Positions 6,764-11,434 of a stretch of DNA of 21,972 nucleotides are shown here, piece by piece. The position numbers and the translations under genes are program-made. Source of the DNA: a virus. How positions within the stretch are numbered: the stretch's first letter is position 1; every line of letters starts with the position of its first letter. Location: positions 1 to 21,972 of IMG/VR virus record IMGVR_UViG_3300021085_000252, one strand, 5' to 3'. The notes below the pieces were generated by a model. The model saw nothing but the letters and a program-made list of their open reading frames with translations, did no database searches and was not told where the DNA came from.

Positions 6764-6943
6764 CTATAGGTTAGTTACTAATTGTGTCACACCGCGAGCC
6801 TTCTCAGCTTCGAGGTAGTCTAGCCAATGGTAGCTAGGGTCTTGATCGTCATCTTCCATGTCCCACAACCTTGCGCGTTCCTTGCGTATGGCTGTGTTTA
6901 TATCTTCAAACTTTGCTTCTACTACTGGGTTAGCTGTTAGCAT
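6764..6943 (-). CDS. Small early protein of unknown function (59 aa)
   Basis: A 59-aa protein (MLTANPVVEAKFEDINTAIR...), highly charged and probably helical, with RKERARLWDMEDDDQDPSYH in the middle. CGGAG lies 7 nt before the ATG, inside the 3' end of the 24-aa ORF, which it overlaps by 7 nt. The good SD and tight packing between neighbours support it as real. Function unknown. Confidence 0.68.
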   Translation of the reverse strand: MLTANPVVEAKFEDINTAIRKERARLWDMEDDDQDPSYHWLDYLEAEKARGVTQLVTNL

Positions 6944-7011
6944 TGAAATACTCCGTTAGTGTAGATAAAAAATATTATAACCGATACTGTCAACCATTGC
7001 CAAGTGCACAT
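6937..7011 (-). CDS. 24-aa hydrophobic microprotein
   Basis: A 24-codon ORF, MCTWQWLTVSVIIFFIYTNG followed by VFQC, with one clear membrane-spanning stretch (about residues 6-17). GAGG lies 5 nt before the ATG; it starts 2 nt after the preceding stop and overlaps the next start by 7 nt. Such packing argues that it is translated. It is too short for family recognition. It could be a membrane peptide or only a coupling leader. Confidence 0.42.
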   Translation of the reverse strand: MCTWQWLTVSVIIFFIYTNGVFQC

Positions 7012-7013
7012 GC

Positions 7014-7145
7014 TTACCTCGCTAATAAGTTAAACAATAAATTACTACGTAGTGTCTTAAGGTCTGCCTCCCCGATAGAGTGCAACTCGTGCAACTCTAT
7101 GCGGAACATTTGGCAAAGTCTCATATCTAGTTCTTTATCAAACAT
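7014..7145 (-). CDS. Small early protein (43 aa)
   Basis: A 43-aa, probably all-helical protein (MFDKELDMRLCQMFRIELHE...). I use the ATG at 7145, with AAGGAG about 7 nt upstream, rather than a longer reading frame to 7217 that would overlap the upstream gene by 80 nt without an SD. It overlaps the end of the 90-aa gene by 8 nt. Function unknown. Confidence 0.62.
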   Translation of the reverse strand: MFDKELDMRLCQMFRIELHELHSIGEADLKTLRSNLLFNLLAR

Positions 7146-7410
7146 TAGCTGTCTCCTTATTGTACTCGCGCCAGATGCTGATGAACCCTGCATGGTATCC
7201 TTTCTTGCTGTTACCATAGACTACTTCAGGCTCTCTGCGCTTACGGAATCTAGATGCGATAATGTATTGTCTGCGCTTAGTCTTAATCCAATAGCGGTTA
7301 ACATCTTTATCTTCCACTACATACGCGCCAAGTTTCTCCGCTAGTGTAGCAATTAGGTTTACTGCTCGCGCACAAGTACGCGGTGATGCCTTACTGATTA
7401 ACTTTAACAT
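7138..7410 (-). CDS. Small basic early protein (90 aa)
   Basis: A 90-aa basic protein. Residues 1-30 look helical (LISKASPRTCARAVNLIATL), then a beta-rich, positively charged part (NRYWIKTKRRQYIIASRFRK) and GYHAGFISIWREY near the end. The charge suggests nucleic-acid binding, but no named domain is visible. AAGAGG lies about 8 nt before the ATG. It starts 12 nt after the upstream gene ends. Confidence 0.72.
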   Translation of the reverse strand: MLKLISKASPRTCARAVNLIATLAEKLGAYVVEDKDVNRYWIKTKRRQYIIASRFRKRREPEVVYGNSKKGYHAGFISIWREYNKETANV

Positions 7411-7422
7411 TGGTATTACCTC

Positions 7423-7770
7423 TTAGTTATTTGAACGTGAAAAATGTTTATTAATTGGATACTGCTTACAATGCGCGGTATAGTCTGCATCCCACGCTAT
7501 ACTTACTTCATTGATACCCCAGTCGCTGATAATCTCATCAGGCGATTGGTCGTATTCAAGAATGTAACTAAACCCTGCTATATACTCTACCTCATCTTTT
7601 AAGTCTGTAGGGTTGGTAAAGTATACCACACCTATATCGCAATCTTCAACTGCTCCGACTGCATCGTCAAAACTAGTCCCTACGTAGTCAGTGTAGCCCT
7701 CGCATTCTACCTCGACAGTGTAGCCCTGCTTCAAGCCCCATCTGATTAGGTGTTCATGTGCCTTTTTCAT
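7423..7770 (-). CDS. Acidic early protein (115 aa), function unknown
   Basis: A 115-aa acidic protein (about 21 Asp/Glu against 8 Lys/Arg). The order GTSFDDAVGAVEDCDIGVVY, then EYIAGFSYILEYDQSPDEII and SDWG resembles a loose family of early podovirus proteins in which a short DAVxxVxE helix precedes a G-containing beta strand and a late DxxxDW segment; that likeness is from memory and not secure. I use the ATG at 7770, 7 nt after GAGGAG, instead of an in-frame TTG at 7785. It starts 1 nt after the stop of the 55-aa gene. Function unknown. Confidence 0.72.
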   Translation of the reverse strand: MKKAHEHLIRWGLKQGYTVEVECEGYTDYVGTSFDDAVGAVEDCDIGVVYFTNPTDLKDEVEYIAGFSYILEYDQSPDEIISDWGINEVSIAWDADYTAHCKQYPINKHFSRSNN

Positions 7771-7771
7771 T

Positions 7772-7939
7772 CTATCGCTCCTCAAGATCTTCTAAAAATA
7801 ATATAACATCATCTAAGCACATACCTATTGTAGCCTCTGTGCCATCGTCACTGACTGGTCTTGATTTAGTATAGCCTGACAGTGCCATTTTTACGTCATA
7901 CAGGTTAAATAAAGCATTGTTTAAATTGTCGTTGTTCAT
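7772..7939 (-). CDS. Small acidic early protein (55 aa)
   Basis: A 55-codon ORF starting MNNDNLNNALFNLYDVKMAL and ending in an acidic helix (LFLEDLEER). GGAGG lies 7 nt before the ATG, in a leader (ACGGAGGCGATAAC) much like that of the 65-aa gene (ATGGAGGCAATAGC), which suggests duplicated gene starts. It directly precedes the 115-aa gene, whose SD lies in its last codons. Function unknown. Confidence 0.65.
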   Translation of the reverse strand: MNNDNLNNALFNLYDVKMALSGYTKSRPVSDDGTEATIGMCLDDVILFLEDLEER

Positions 7940-7981
7940 GTTATCGCCTCCGTTGGCGTTGGTTAAATAATTATAATAGAA

Positions 7982-7998
7982 CCACCTCAGCGAAGTGG
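7982..7998 (-). terminator. Conserved intergenic hairpin 1 (terminator or processing site)
   Basis: The minus-strand RNA folds as a 7-bp stem, CCACUUC with GAGGUGG (one U-G pair), and a GCU loop. It is flanked by AUCGAG before and UUCUAUUAUA after. The flanks are identical at 9482-9499, but the stem bases differ while pairing is kept. The U-rich tail fits a weak intrinsic terminator between the 65-aa and 55-aa genes. Confidence 0.55.
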
Positions 7999-8008
7999 CT
8001 CGATGTAA

Positions 8009-8206
8009 TTACTTAGACTTAAGTGTAGATTCCAATAGCTTGTTTATTGCCTGCCTAGTGCAAGCGTATTTTGCCGAATAATTAGCCTCCTCCCCTTCGT
8101 TGTATAATTCCAAGTCATTGATTAAACCATTAACAGTTTGAATGATTTGTTTAGGTTCATCATCTACTAAAATGTTGTAGCCAAAAAGTTTAAGTTCAAT
8201 TTCCAT
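8009..8206 (-). CDS. Small early protein (65 aa)
   Basis: A 65-aa protein (MEIELKLFGYNILVDDEPKQ...), an N-terminal beta part followed by two helices. I use the ATG at 8206, which has GGAGG about 7 nt upstream, rather than one 8 codons earlier that lacks an SD. It has the same general make-up as the 64-aa protein at 9746-9940: both start MxLHI/MEIEL and go on to a predicted helix with ND/DL, so they may be distant paralogues (inference). Two Fur-box-like sites lie 150-220 bp upstream. Function unknown. Confidence 0.68.
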   Translation of the reverse strand: MEIELKLFGYNILVDDEPKQIIQTVNGLINDLELYNEGEEANYSAKYACTRQAINKLLESTLKSK

Positions 8207-8357
8207 GCTATTGCCTCCATAGGCGTTCATTAAGTTAGTGATACTATGGTCTCACATCCTGACCCTGCTGTCTAGCCCTGCTCCTACCCTTTCACCGCAG
8301 AAAATGCCCCTCTTATCTCAAGCGTCAAAACTGCCGTCAAAATACTATCATGTTGTT

Positions 8358-8376
8358 GCGAATGATTCTCATTAAC
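8358..8376. promoter_or_regulatory. Fur-box-like site 1
   Basis: GCGAATGATTCTCATTAAC matches the 19-bp E. coli Fur consensus at about 14 positions. It shares AATGATTCTCATT with sites 4 and 5. It lies upstream of the 65-aa gene and 33 bp from site 2. Binding is inferred from pattern only. Confidence 0.45.
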
Positions 8377-8408
8377 ATCTGGCGTAGTGGTGCTTGCCAA
8401 ATGCAAAT

Positions 8409-8427
8409 GAGAATCGTTATCATTATC
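8409..8427. promoter_or_regulatory. Fur-box-like site 2
   Basis: GAGAATCGTTATCATTATC matches the Fur consensus (GATAATGATTATCATTATC form) at 16 of 19 positions and extends into further NAT triplets on both sides. It lies immediately after the 49-aa gene and before the 65-aa gene. Together with site 1 it occupies a 200-bp gap (8231-8429) that has no supported gene. Confidence 0.5.
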
Positions 8428-8429
8428 AT

Positions 8430-8579
8430 TTAGGTTAACGCTGTAACCAGTACCGCTACAACTAGCCCAGTAGCTAGACTCAATACAAAAATGGATTGTA
8501 AACGCTCGTTCGCTTGCTCACGTTCAAATTGTTTTTTGGCTATGTAACGCCTTGCTCGCGCTTGCTGTAAATGTTGCAT
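8430..8579 (-). CDS. 49-aa tail-anchored-type membrane protein
   Basis: A 49-codon ORF. Residues 1-27 are basic and helical (QQARARRYIAKKQFEREQAN), and residues about 30-48 form one membrane helix (FVLSLATGLVVAVLVTAL) that ends at the C-terminus. The topology is a cytoplasmic basic helix with a C-terminal anchor. AGGAG lies about 8 nt before the ATG. It follows the Gp88-family gene by 11 nt. No family recognised; a membrane-acting early protein is possible. Confidence 0.65.
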   Translation of the reverse strand: MQHLQQARARRYIAKKQFEREQANERLQSIFVLSLATGLVVAVLVTALT

Positions 8580-8590
8580 ATTATCTACTC

Positions 8591-9442
8591 CTATGCTGAT
8601 ATAAGTTTAGTCAGTTTGACTAGATTAGACTGGTTGAAAAAGAACCCGTTTTTAGTTTCATCTTGGGCGCGTTCTGCCTTGTTCGATCCTTTACGCTTTA
8701 AGACCCCAACACTACCCTCGGGATCTAAAAAGCGTGCGTCCGTATCGTCCATATTGATTAGAGGTATTAGATCTAGCTTATCAGGCATTTTATATTCGCC
8801 CTTGGTCTCAGCAGTGTTAACTGCTAGAACAGTCTTAAACCCGCTTTTAATAGCCCTAGCAGTCATTGCCATTGTTTTAGTATTGTTAGCACTACCGCTA
8901 AAAGTTAGATCATAATTATCTAGCTTGTTAGACTTCACGCGAAAATAAACCTTAGTGTAATCGTAGAACCTAATAGATGGCATTGTCTCAATGAAGTTTG
9001 AAAAATCAATATCAGTAGTACCATTTAATCTAACCGCTAGCGTATCGCCATAGTTTGCGGAGTGTAAAAAGATTTCCGCGCGTAGTGTATCGGCAAAACG
9101 TGTTGGCTCTAATAGATAGCATAGCGTGCGCTTAGTCACTGCCTTTTGTGCCTGAGTCATTCCCAACTGCCCGCTAGAAATTAGGCAGTCAGGCTTACAA
9201 CCAAATAAATCAGCGCCCGCGCATAGCGTTTTGGTTGCTACTTTATCAGCGGGTTGCATGTACAGAATAGCGGTGTTTATCTTGAGCTTTATACCCTTAG
9301 AGGTTTTGGTGCTACTGTTAACGTTAACTAATGGCGTATTAACCTTGGTTAGATAGTCCCAGTTTTTAATTGCCCAGGCTTTAACTGCTGGATTGATAGC
9401 AGTAGATGCTAGTAATTGCTTTTTAGATACTTGAAGTTTCAT
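8591..9442 (-). CDS. Gp88-family phage protein (unknown function)
   Basis: A 283-aa protein with the landmarks I associate with the Gp88 family (named for mycobacteriophage gp88): a Cys cluster CAGADLFGCKPDCLISSGQ (C74, C82, C86), C108, VRLNGTTDI (137-145), RFYDYTK (158-164), YDLTFSGS (177-184), and late FLDPEGSVGVLKRKG. The function of the family is unknown; the conserved Cys, Asn/Asp and Tyr residues suggest an enzyme or metal site (inference). The start ATG at 9442 has GGTGA about 6 nt upstream. It is the largest early gene apart from the int and polymerase region, follows hairpin 2, and lies between Fur-like sites 2 and 3. Confidence 0.8.
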   Translation of the reverse strand: MKLQVSKKQLLASTAINPAVKAWAIKNWDYLTKVNTPLVNVNSSTKTSKGIKLKINTAILYMQPADKVATKTLCAGADLFGCKPDCLISSGQLGMTQAQKAVTKRTLCYLLEPTRFADTLRAEIFLHSANYGDTLAVRLNGTTDIDFSNFIETMPSIRFYDYTKVYFRVKSNKLDNYDLTFSGSANNTKTMAMTARAIKSGFKTVLAVNTAETKGEYKMPDKLDLIPLINMDDTDARFLDPEGSVGVLKRKGSNKAERAQDETKNGFFFNQSNLVKLTKLISA

Positions 9443-9481
9443 AAGATCACCATATAGGTTGAGTTAATTAATATAATAGAA

Positions 9482-9499
9482 CCCGCTAGTTTTAACGGG
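9482..9499 (-). terminator. Conserved intergenic hairpin 2 (terminator or processing site)
   Basis: The minus-strand RNA forms CCCGUUA paired with UAGCGGG (one U-G pair) and an AAAC loop, again between AUCGAG and UUCUAUUAUA. The stem differs from hairpin 1 by paired changes, which supports function as RNA. It separates the 77-aa gene from the Gp88-family gene. Confidence 0.55.
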
Positions 9500-9512
9500 C
9501 TCGATATATTAA

Positions 9513-9746
9513 CTAGATGAAATCAACCCCGCGCATTCTAATGCGTAGGTCGTGTAGCACCATATTAAAAAGCACATTATCTTTTAGGCTATTCAATGGC
9601 ATGATGCTTAATAGGTAATCGTCGACGGCATCTGCCCGCACATAGCCTTTTAGGTTGTAATCAATAATGGCTTTATTTTGCGTCATTTTGGAATAATAAG
9701 TATATGGACTTAGTAGTTTAGATTGAGATAGTTTAGTTAATAACAT
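9513..9746 (-). CDS. Small early protein (77 aa)
   Basis: A 77-aa protein (MLLTKLSQSKLLSPYTYYSK...), probably helical, with a basic C-terminus (HDLRIRMRGVDFI). It begins at TAATG, overlapping the previous stop by one base, so translation is probably by coupling; no clear SD is seen. No known family. Confidence 0.65.
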   Translation of the reverse strand: MLLTKLSQSKLLSPYTYYSKMTQNKAIIDYNLKGYVRADAVDDYLLSIMPLNSLKDNVLFNMVLHDLRIRMRGVDFI

Positions 9747-9940
9747 TATTTAGACTCCCTATCAAAGCACAGATATTCTAGCAATTCATCAAATGCTATT
9801 TGCGTTTGGTCGTGCTCATCATCCATGTTCATATTGCTATAATGTTGAAGGTCTGCCGCCAGTGATTGAGTTAAGCGATAAAGGTCGTCGCCGTCGTGCT
9901 CCGCTAGATCGAAAATGTTAACGCCAATGTGTAATTTCAT
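9746..9940 (-). CDS. Small acidic early protein (64 aa)
   Basis: A 64-aa protein (MKLHIGVNIFDLAEHDGDDL...) with about 15 acidic and 4 basic residues, mostly helical after a short N-terminal strand. AAGAGG lies 7 nt before the ATG. It is coupled by TAATG to the 77-aa gene. Function unknown. Confidence 0.68.
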   Translation of the reverse strand: MKLHIGVNIFDLAEHDGDDLYRLTQSLAADLQHYSNMNMDDEHDQTQIAFDELLEYLCFDRESK

Positions 9941-9979
9941 GTTGTAGCCTCTTAGGTAGTTTAATAATTAGTTTAACAA

Positions 9980-10001
9980 ATGCCCCTATTGCTAAGGGCA
10001 T
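9980..10001 (-). terminator. Intergenic hairpin 3 (terminator-like)
   Basis: ATGCCC and GGGCAT pair around a 10-nt loop. On the minus strand the stem is followed by TTGTTAAACTAATTATT, a broken U-rich tail. It lies between the 79-aa and 64-aa genes and resembles hairpins 1 and 2 in place, not in flanking sequence. Confidence 0.5.
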
Positions 10002-10012
10002 CTATAAAGTAA

Positions 10013-10252
10013 CTATTTATTTAGCTCTCGCTCAGCCTCCCAAATCATAGTTTTTAATTCTTTAATCTCAAAATATTCAGTCATAAAACCAGTAAGGCGG
10101 AAATCATCATCTGCCGTCCAATCCTCAGCGAGTGCCCGTTTACAAGTTTTTTGCGTATTAACTGATGATTCTAATGATCGCGATCTAGTAGATAGTGCTA
10201 GGCTTATTTGGTGCAATTGATCGCTGTTAAGTTTTAGGGTTGAAGTAGTCAT
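10013..10252 (-). CDS. First early gene, small helical protein (79 aa)
   Basis: A 79-aa protein (MTTSTLKLNSDQLHQISLAL...), predicted to be two or three helices with mixed charge, without a recognisable domain. GAGG lies 9 nt before the ATG. It is the first gene after the 830-bp non-coding region, hence the first early gene in T7 terms, where anti-host functions are common (inference). A Fur-like site ends about 25 nt upstream of its start codon. Confidence 0.68.
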   Translation of the reverse strand: MTTSTLKLNSDQLHQISLALSTRSRSLESSVNTQKTCKRALAEDWTADDDFRLTGFMTEYFEIKELKTMIWEAERELNK

Positions 10253-10277
10253 AAGATGTAGCCTCTAATATGTAAAT

Positions 10278-10296
10278 GATAATGATTCGCATTTGC
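10278..10296. promoter_or_regulatory. Fur-box-like site 3
   Basis: GATAATGATTCGCATTTGC, 15 of 19 matches to the Fur consensus, in an imperfect palindrome with AAATG and CATTT ends (10274-10294). It ends about 25 nt before the start codon of the first early gene and about 9 nt before its SD. Confidence 0.5.
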
Positions 10297-10590
10297 GATT
10301 GGGTAGCCCATTGCTAGCCCGTTGATTGGATCTTAACAAATAACGCACATAAATAGTATAGGTAGGGCTGATTGATCGTGACTGGTTCCGCTAATCTAGT
10401 CATATTAGGTGATTTTAGGCTGTTTTTAAAAATGCAAAATCGCTTGTAATAGGTCTAGTTTGGCGCGTGTTGGACGATCTTTTTATGAATAGCGTGATAT
10501 TGCTTTTTTTAAATGGCGTTAGGCGTGCATTGTGCACCCTTAGCGTTGATTTTCTAAAATGAAAAAAACAGATAAAGAGAGACATAAACA

Positions 10591-10606
10591 CTGTATAAAT
10601 ATCCAG
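10591..10606. promoter_or_regulatory. LexA-box-like site 1 (one mismatch)
   Basis: CTGTATAAATATCCAG has the CTGT-N8-ACAG layout of the gammaproteobacterial SOS box with one mismatch in the right half and an A/T-rich centre. It starts 22 bp before site 2. Confidence 0.5.
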
Positions 10607-10612
10607 TAGTTA

Positions 10613-10628
10613 CTGTATGAATGTACAG
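10613..10628. promoter_or_regulatory. LexA-box-like site 2
   Basis: CTGTATGAATGTACAG fits CTGT-N8-ACAG exactly and is preceded by TA, as in the E. coli extended consensus. It is separated from site 3 by one base. Confidence 0.6.
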
Positions 10629-10629
10629 C

Positions 10630-10645
10630 CTGTATGTATATACAG
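10630..10645. promoter_or_regulatory. LexA-box-like site 3 (near-consensus)
   Basis: CTGTATGTATATACAG differs at one position from CTGTATATATATACAG and is followed by TA. It is the best of three tandem sites. In known SOS-controlled phages such sites let host LexA repress and DNA damage induce; here that is inference. Confidence 0.65.
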
Positions 10646-10736
10646 TAGTAGAGCTGCAAGCAGTGGTTTTTATATCCTCTGTAATATCAGCAGTAGCGCG
10701 GTGAGATTCCATCCCGTGGCGTAGGTTGTGGCAAAT

Positions 10737-10755
10737 GATAATGATTCTCATTTAC
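10737..10755. promoter_or_regulatory. Fur-box-like site 4
   Basis: GATAATGATTCTCATTTAC matches the Fur consensus at 16 of 19 positions. In the 7-1-7 view, TGATAAT-G-ATTCTCA has one mismatch. It starts 34 bp before site 5, about three helical turns. Confidence 0.6.
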
Positions 10756-10770
10756 AAACCCGTGATAGAT

Positions 10771-10789
10771 GATAATGATTCTCATTCGC
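10771..10789. promoter_or_regulatory. Fur-box-like site 5
   Basis: GATAATGATTCTCATTCGC matches the Fur consensus at 16 of 19 positions, with the same 15-bp core as site 4. It lies about 28 bp downstream of the inferred start of a possible host promoter. Confidence 0.6.
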
Positions 10790-10823
10790 ATCCATACGGG
10801 GGTAACGCCACCGCCCCACATAC

Positions 10824-10851
10824 GATATACCACCTCAGATTTTTGTAACAA
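10824..10851 (-). promoter_or_regulatory. Possible host (sigma70) early promoter
   Basis: Minus strand TTGTTA (10851-10846), a 16-bp spacer and TATATC (10829-10824), each 4 of 6 to consensus. It follows the terminator-like hairpin and precedes the Fur-like and LexA-like sites, where an early promoter would be expected. Weak on sequence alone. Confidence 0.3.
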
Positions 10852-10852
10852 A

Positions 10853-10910
10853 ATTAAGACACCCCCAGACAAAGGTAGCGAAGCCCGTGCAAGTTCTAGG
10901 GGGTCTTAAT
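10853..10910 (-). terminator. Long hairpin with T-rich tail, probable late terminator
   Basis: A 12-bp inverted repeat: ATTAAGAC-A-CCCCC (10853-10866) and GGGGGTCTTAAT (10899-10910), one bulged base, 32-nt loop. On the minus strand the stem is followed by TTTTGTT, so it can stop late transcription before the early region. A role in end processing or packaging is an alternative. Confidence 0.55.
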
Positions 10911-10949
10911 TCATTAATAAAGGAGGTGCTGGTGGTGGTATCCCTTACC

Positions 10950-11003
10950 GATGTTAAGGTAATATTCATCACTCTTTAACATCCCTTAACATCCTTAAAC
11001 ATA
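10950..11003. repeat. Tandem 10-bp repeats and matching inverted repeat near the genome end
   Basis: Three units in a row with exact 10-bp period: CTTTAACATC (10974), CCTTAACATC (10984) and CTTAAACATA (10994). The middle unit has a perfect inverted copy, GATGTTAAGG, at 10950-10959. T7 has arrays of short repeats (CCTAAAG type) beside its terminal repeats, and these may be the counterpart (inference). Confidence 0.5.
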
Positions 11004-11024
11004 CTTCTATATACTATAGGTATG
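11000..11024. other. A/T-rich hairpin next to a G-rich tract
   Basis: CATAC pairs with GTATG, and inside, after a TT bulge, CTATA pairs with TATAG around TAC. It is followed at 11029-11042 by seven G, one A and six G on the plus strand. A structured boundary element near the genome end is possible; no specific function can be assigned. Confidence 0.4.
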
Positions 11025-11057
11025 TAAAGGGGGGGAGGGGGGTCTGTATTCCTATAA

Positions 11058-11072
11058 GGGGCATGACCTTTT
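11058..11072 (-). promoter_or_regulatory. Candidate phage RNA polymerase promoter, copy A
   Basis: Minus strand AAAAGGTCATGCCCC followed by TTATAGGAATA, so a TATAGG start region like that of T7 promoters. It lies directly after the last late gene, where T7 has the phiOR replication promoter. Copy B at 1653 shares the 15 bp, but its putative start is shifted by one base. Confidence 0.5.
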
Positions 11073-11080
11073 AAACCCAG

Positions 11081-11434
11081 TCATAGCAAGGGATTCTCAC
11101 TTAGCTTTTTAAGGCTTCTTTTAACGCCTTTAACTTGTTCTTTAAGGACAACCACATCTTTCTCAATGTCGCTTGTGCTTGGGATTTCAATGCTGCTAAC
11201 TTTCTCAGCCAAGTTATCAATCCTGCCACGTAGCTGTTCAATTTCTTTTCCAATCTTTCCAATGTCATTATCTTCTACCCTTGTTTCTAGTTTAACTAAC
11301 CTACCTTCTAGCTGTGTAGGAGCGTTTGTCTTCTCTAAGGAAGCTACCTTCTCTGTTAGTGTTCCATAACCTATGGCTGCACCACCTATTGAACTAGCTA
11401 TTCCTATCCATAGTGCTACGTCTTGTGGTTTCAT
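11081..11434 (-). CDS. TM plus coiled-coil protein at the end of the late block
   Basis: A 117-aa protein with one N-terminal membrane helix (about 7-25, ALWIGIASSIGGAAIGYG) and a long heptad-like coiled coil (about 27-112). This topology fits an inner-membrane spanin or a similar envelope protein, but no partner lipoprotein is visible, and it lies away from the holin and endolysin genes. It overlaps the preceding stop as ATGA. Last gene of the late block. Function unknown. Confidence 0.7.
   Translation of the reverse strand: MKPQDVALWIGIASSIGGAAIGYGTLTEKVASLEKTNAPTQLEGRLVKLETRVEDNDIGKIGKEIEQLRGRIDNLAEKVSSIEIPSTSDIEKDVVVLKEQVKGVKRSLKKLSENPLL

Larger units (their letters stand above)
10253..11080. 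other. Non-coding control region, probably spanning the joined genome ends
   Basis: 828 bp without a supported gene, between the last late gene and the first early gene. It holds, right to left, a phage-promoter candidate, a G-rich tract, an AT hairpin, tandem 10-bp repeats, a terminator-like hairpin, a possible host promoter, two Fur-like sites, three LexA-like sites, and a Fur-like site before the first gene. In T7 the genome ends (with direct terminal repeats) lie exactly between these two gene blocks. No duplicated end is visible, as expected if assembly collapsed it. From 10300 to 10560 I see only A/T-rich sequence and a GTGCA-TTG-TGCAC inverted repeat at 10527. Confidence 0.6.

Noticed and set aside
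8337-8429. 30-codon minus-strand ORF (MIMITILICIW...) just after the 49-aa gene
   Set aside because: No SD, and its sequence is the reading of two Fur-like sites; better explained as non-coding regulatory DNA.
10377-10410. Minus-strand ORF of about 30 codons in the leader, and TATACT as a -10 box nearby
   Set aside because: No SD for the ORF and no acceptable -35 at 16-18 bp from TATACT.
10711-10811. Further integrase arm sites (GTGGCGTA at 10716, TAACGCCAC at 10803)
   Set aside because: Only 8-9 bp matches far from attP with no array; likely chance.
10554-10872. Minus-strand ORFs with MRIIII starts
   Set aside because: They are made by the repeated Fur-like and LexA-like sites read in different frames, have no SD and low-complexity composition.
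11008-11030. T7-type promoter on the plus strand (ACTATAGG at 11012-11019)
   Set aside because: It matches only the start region of T7 promoters, points against all genes, and is explained by the CATAC...GTATG hairpin.
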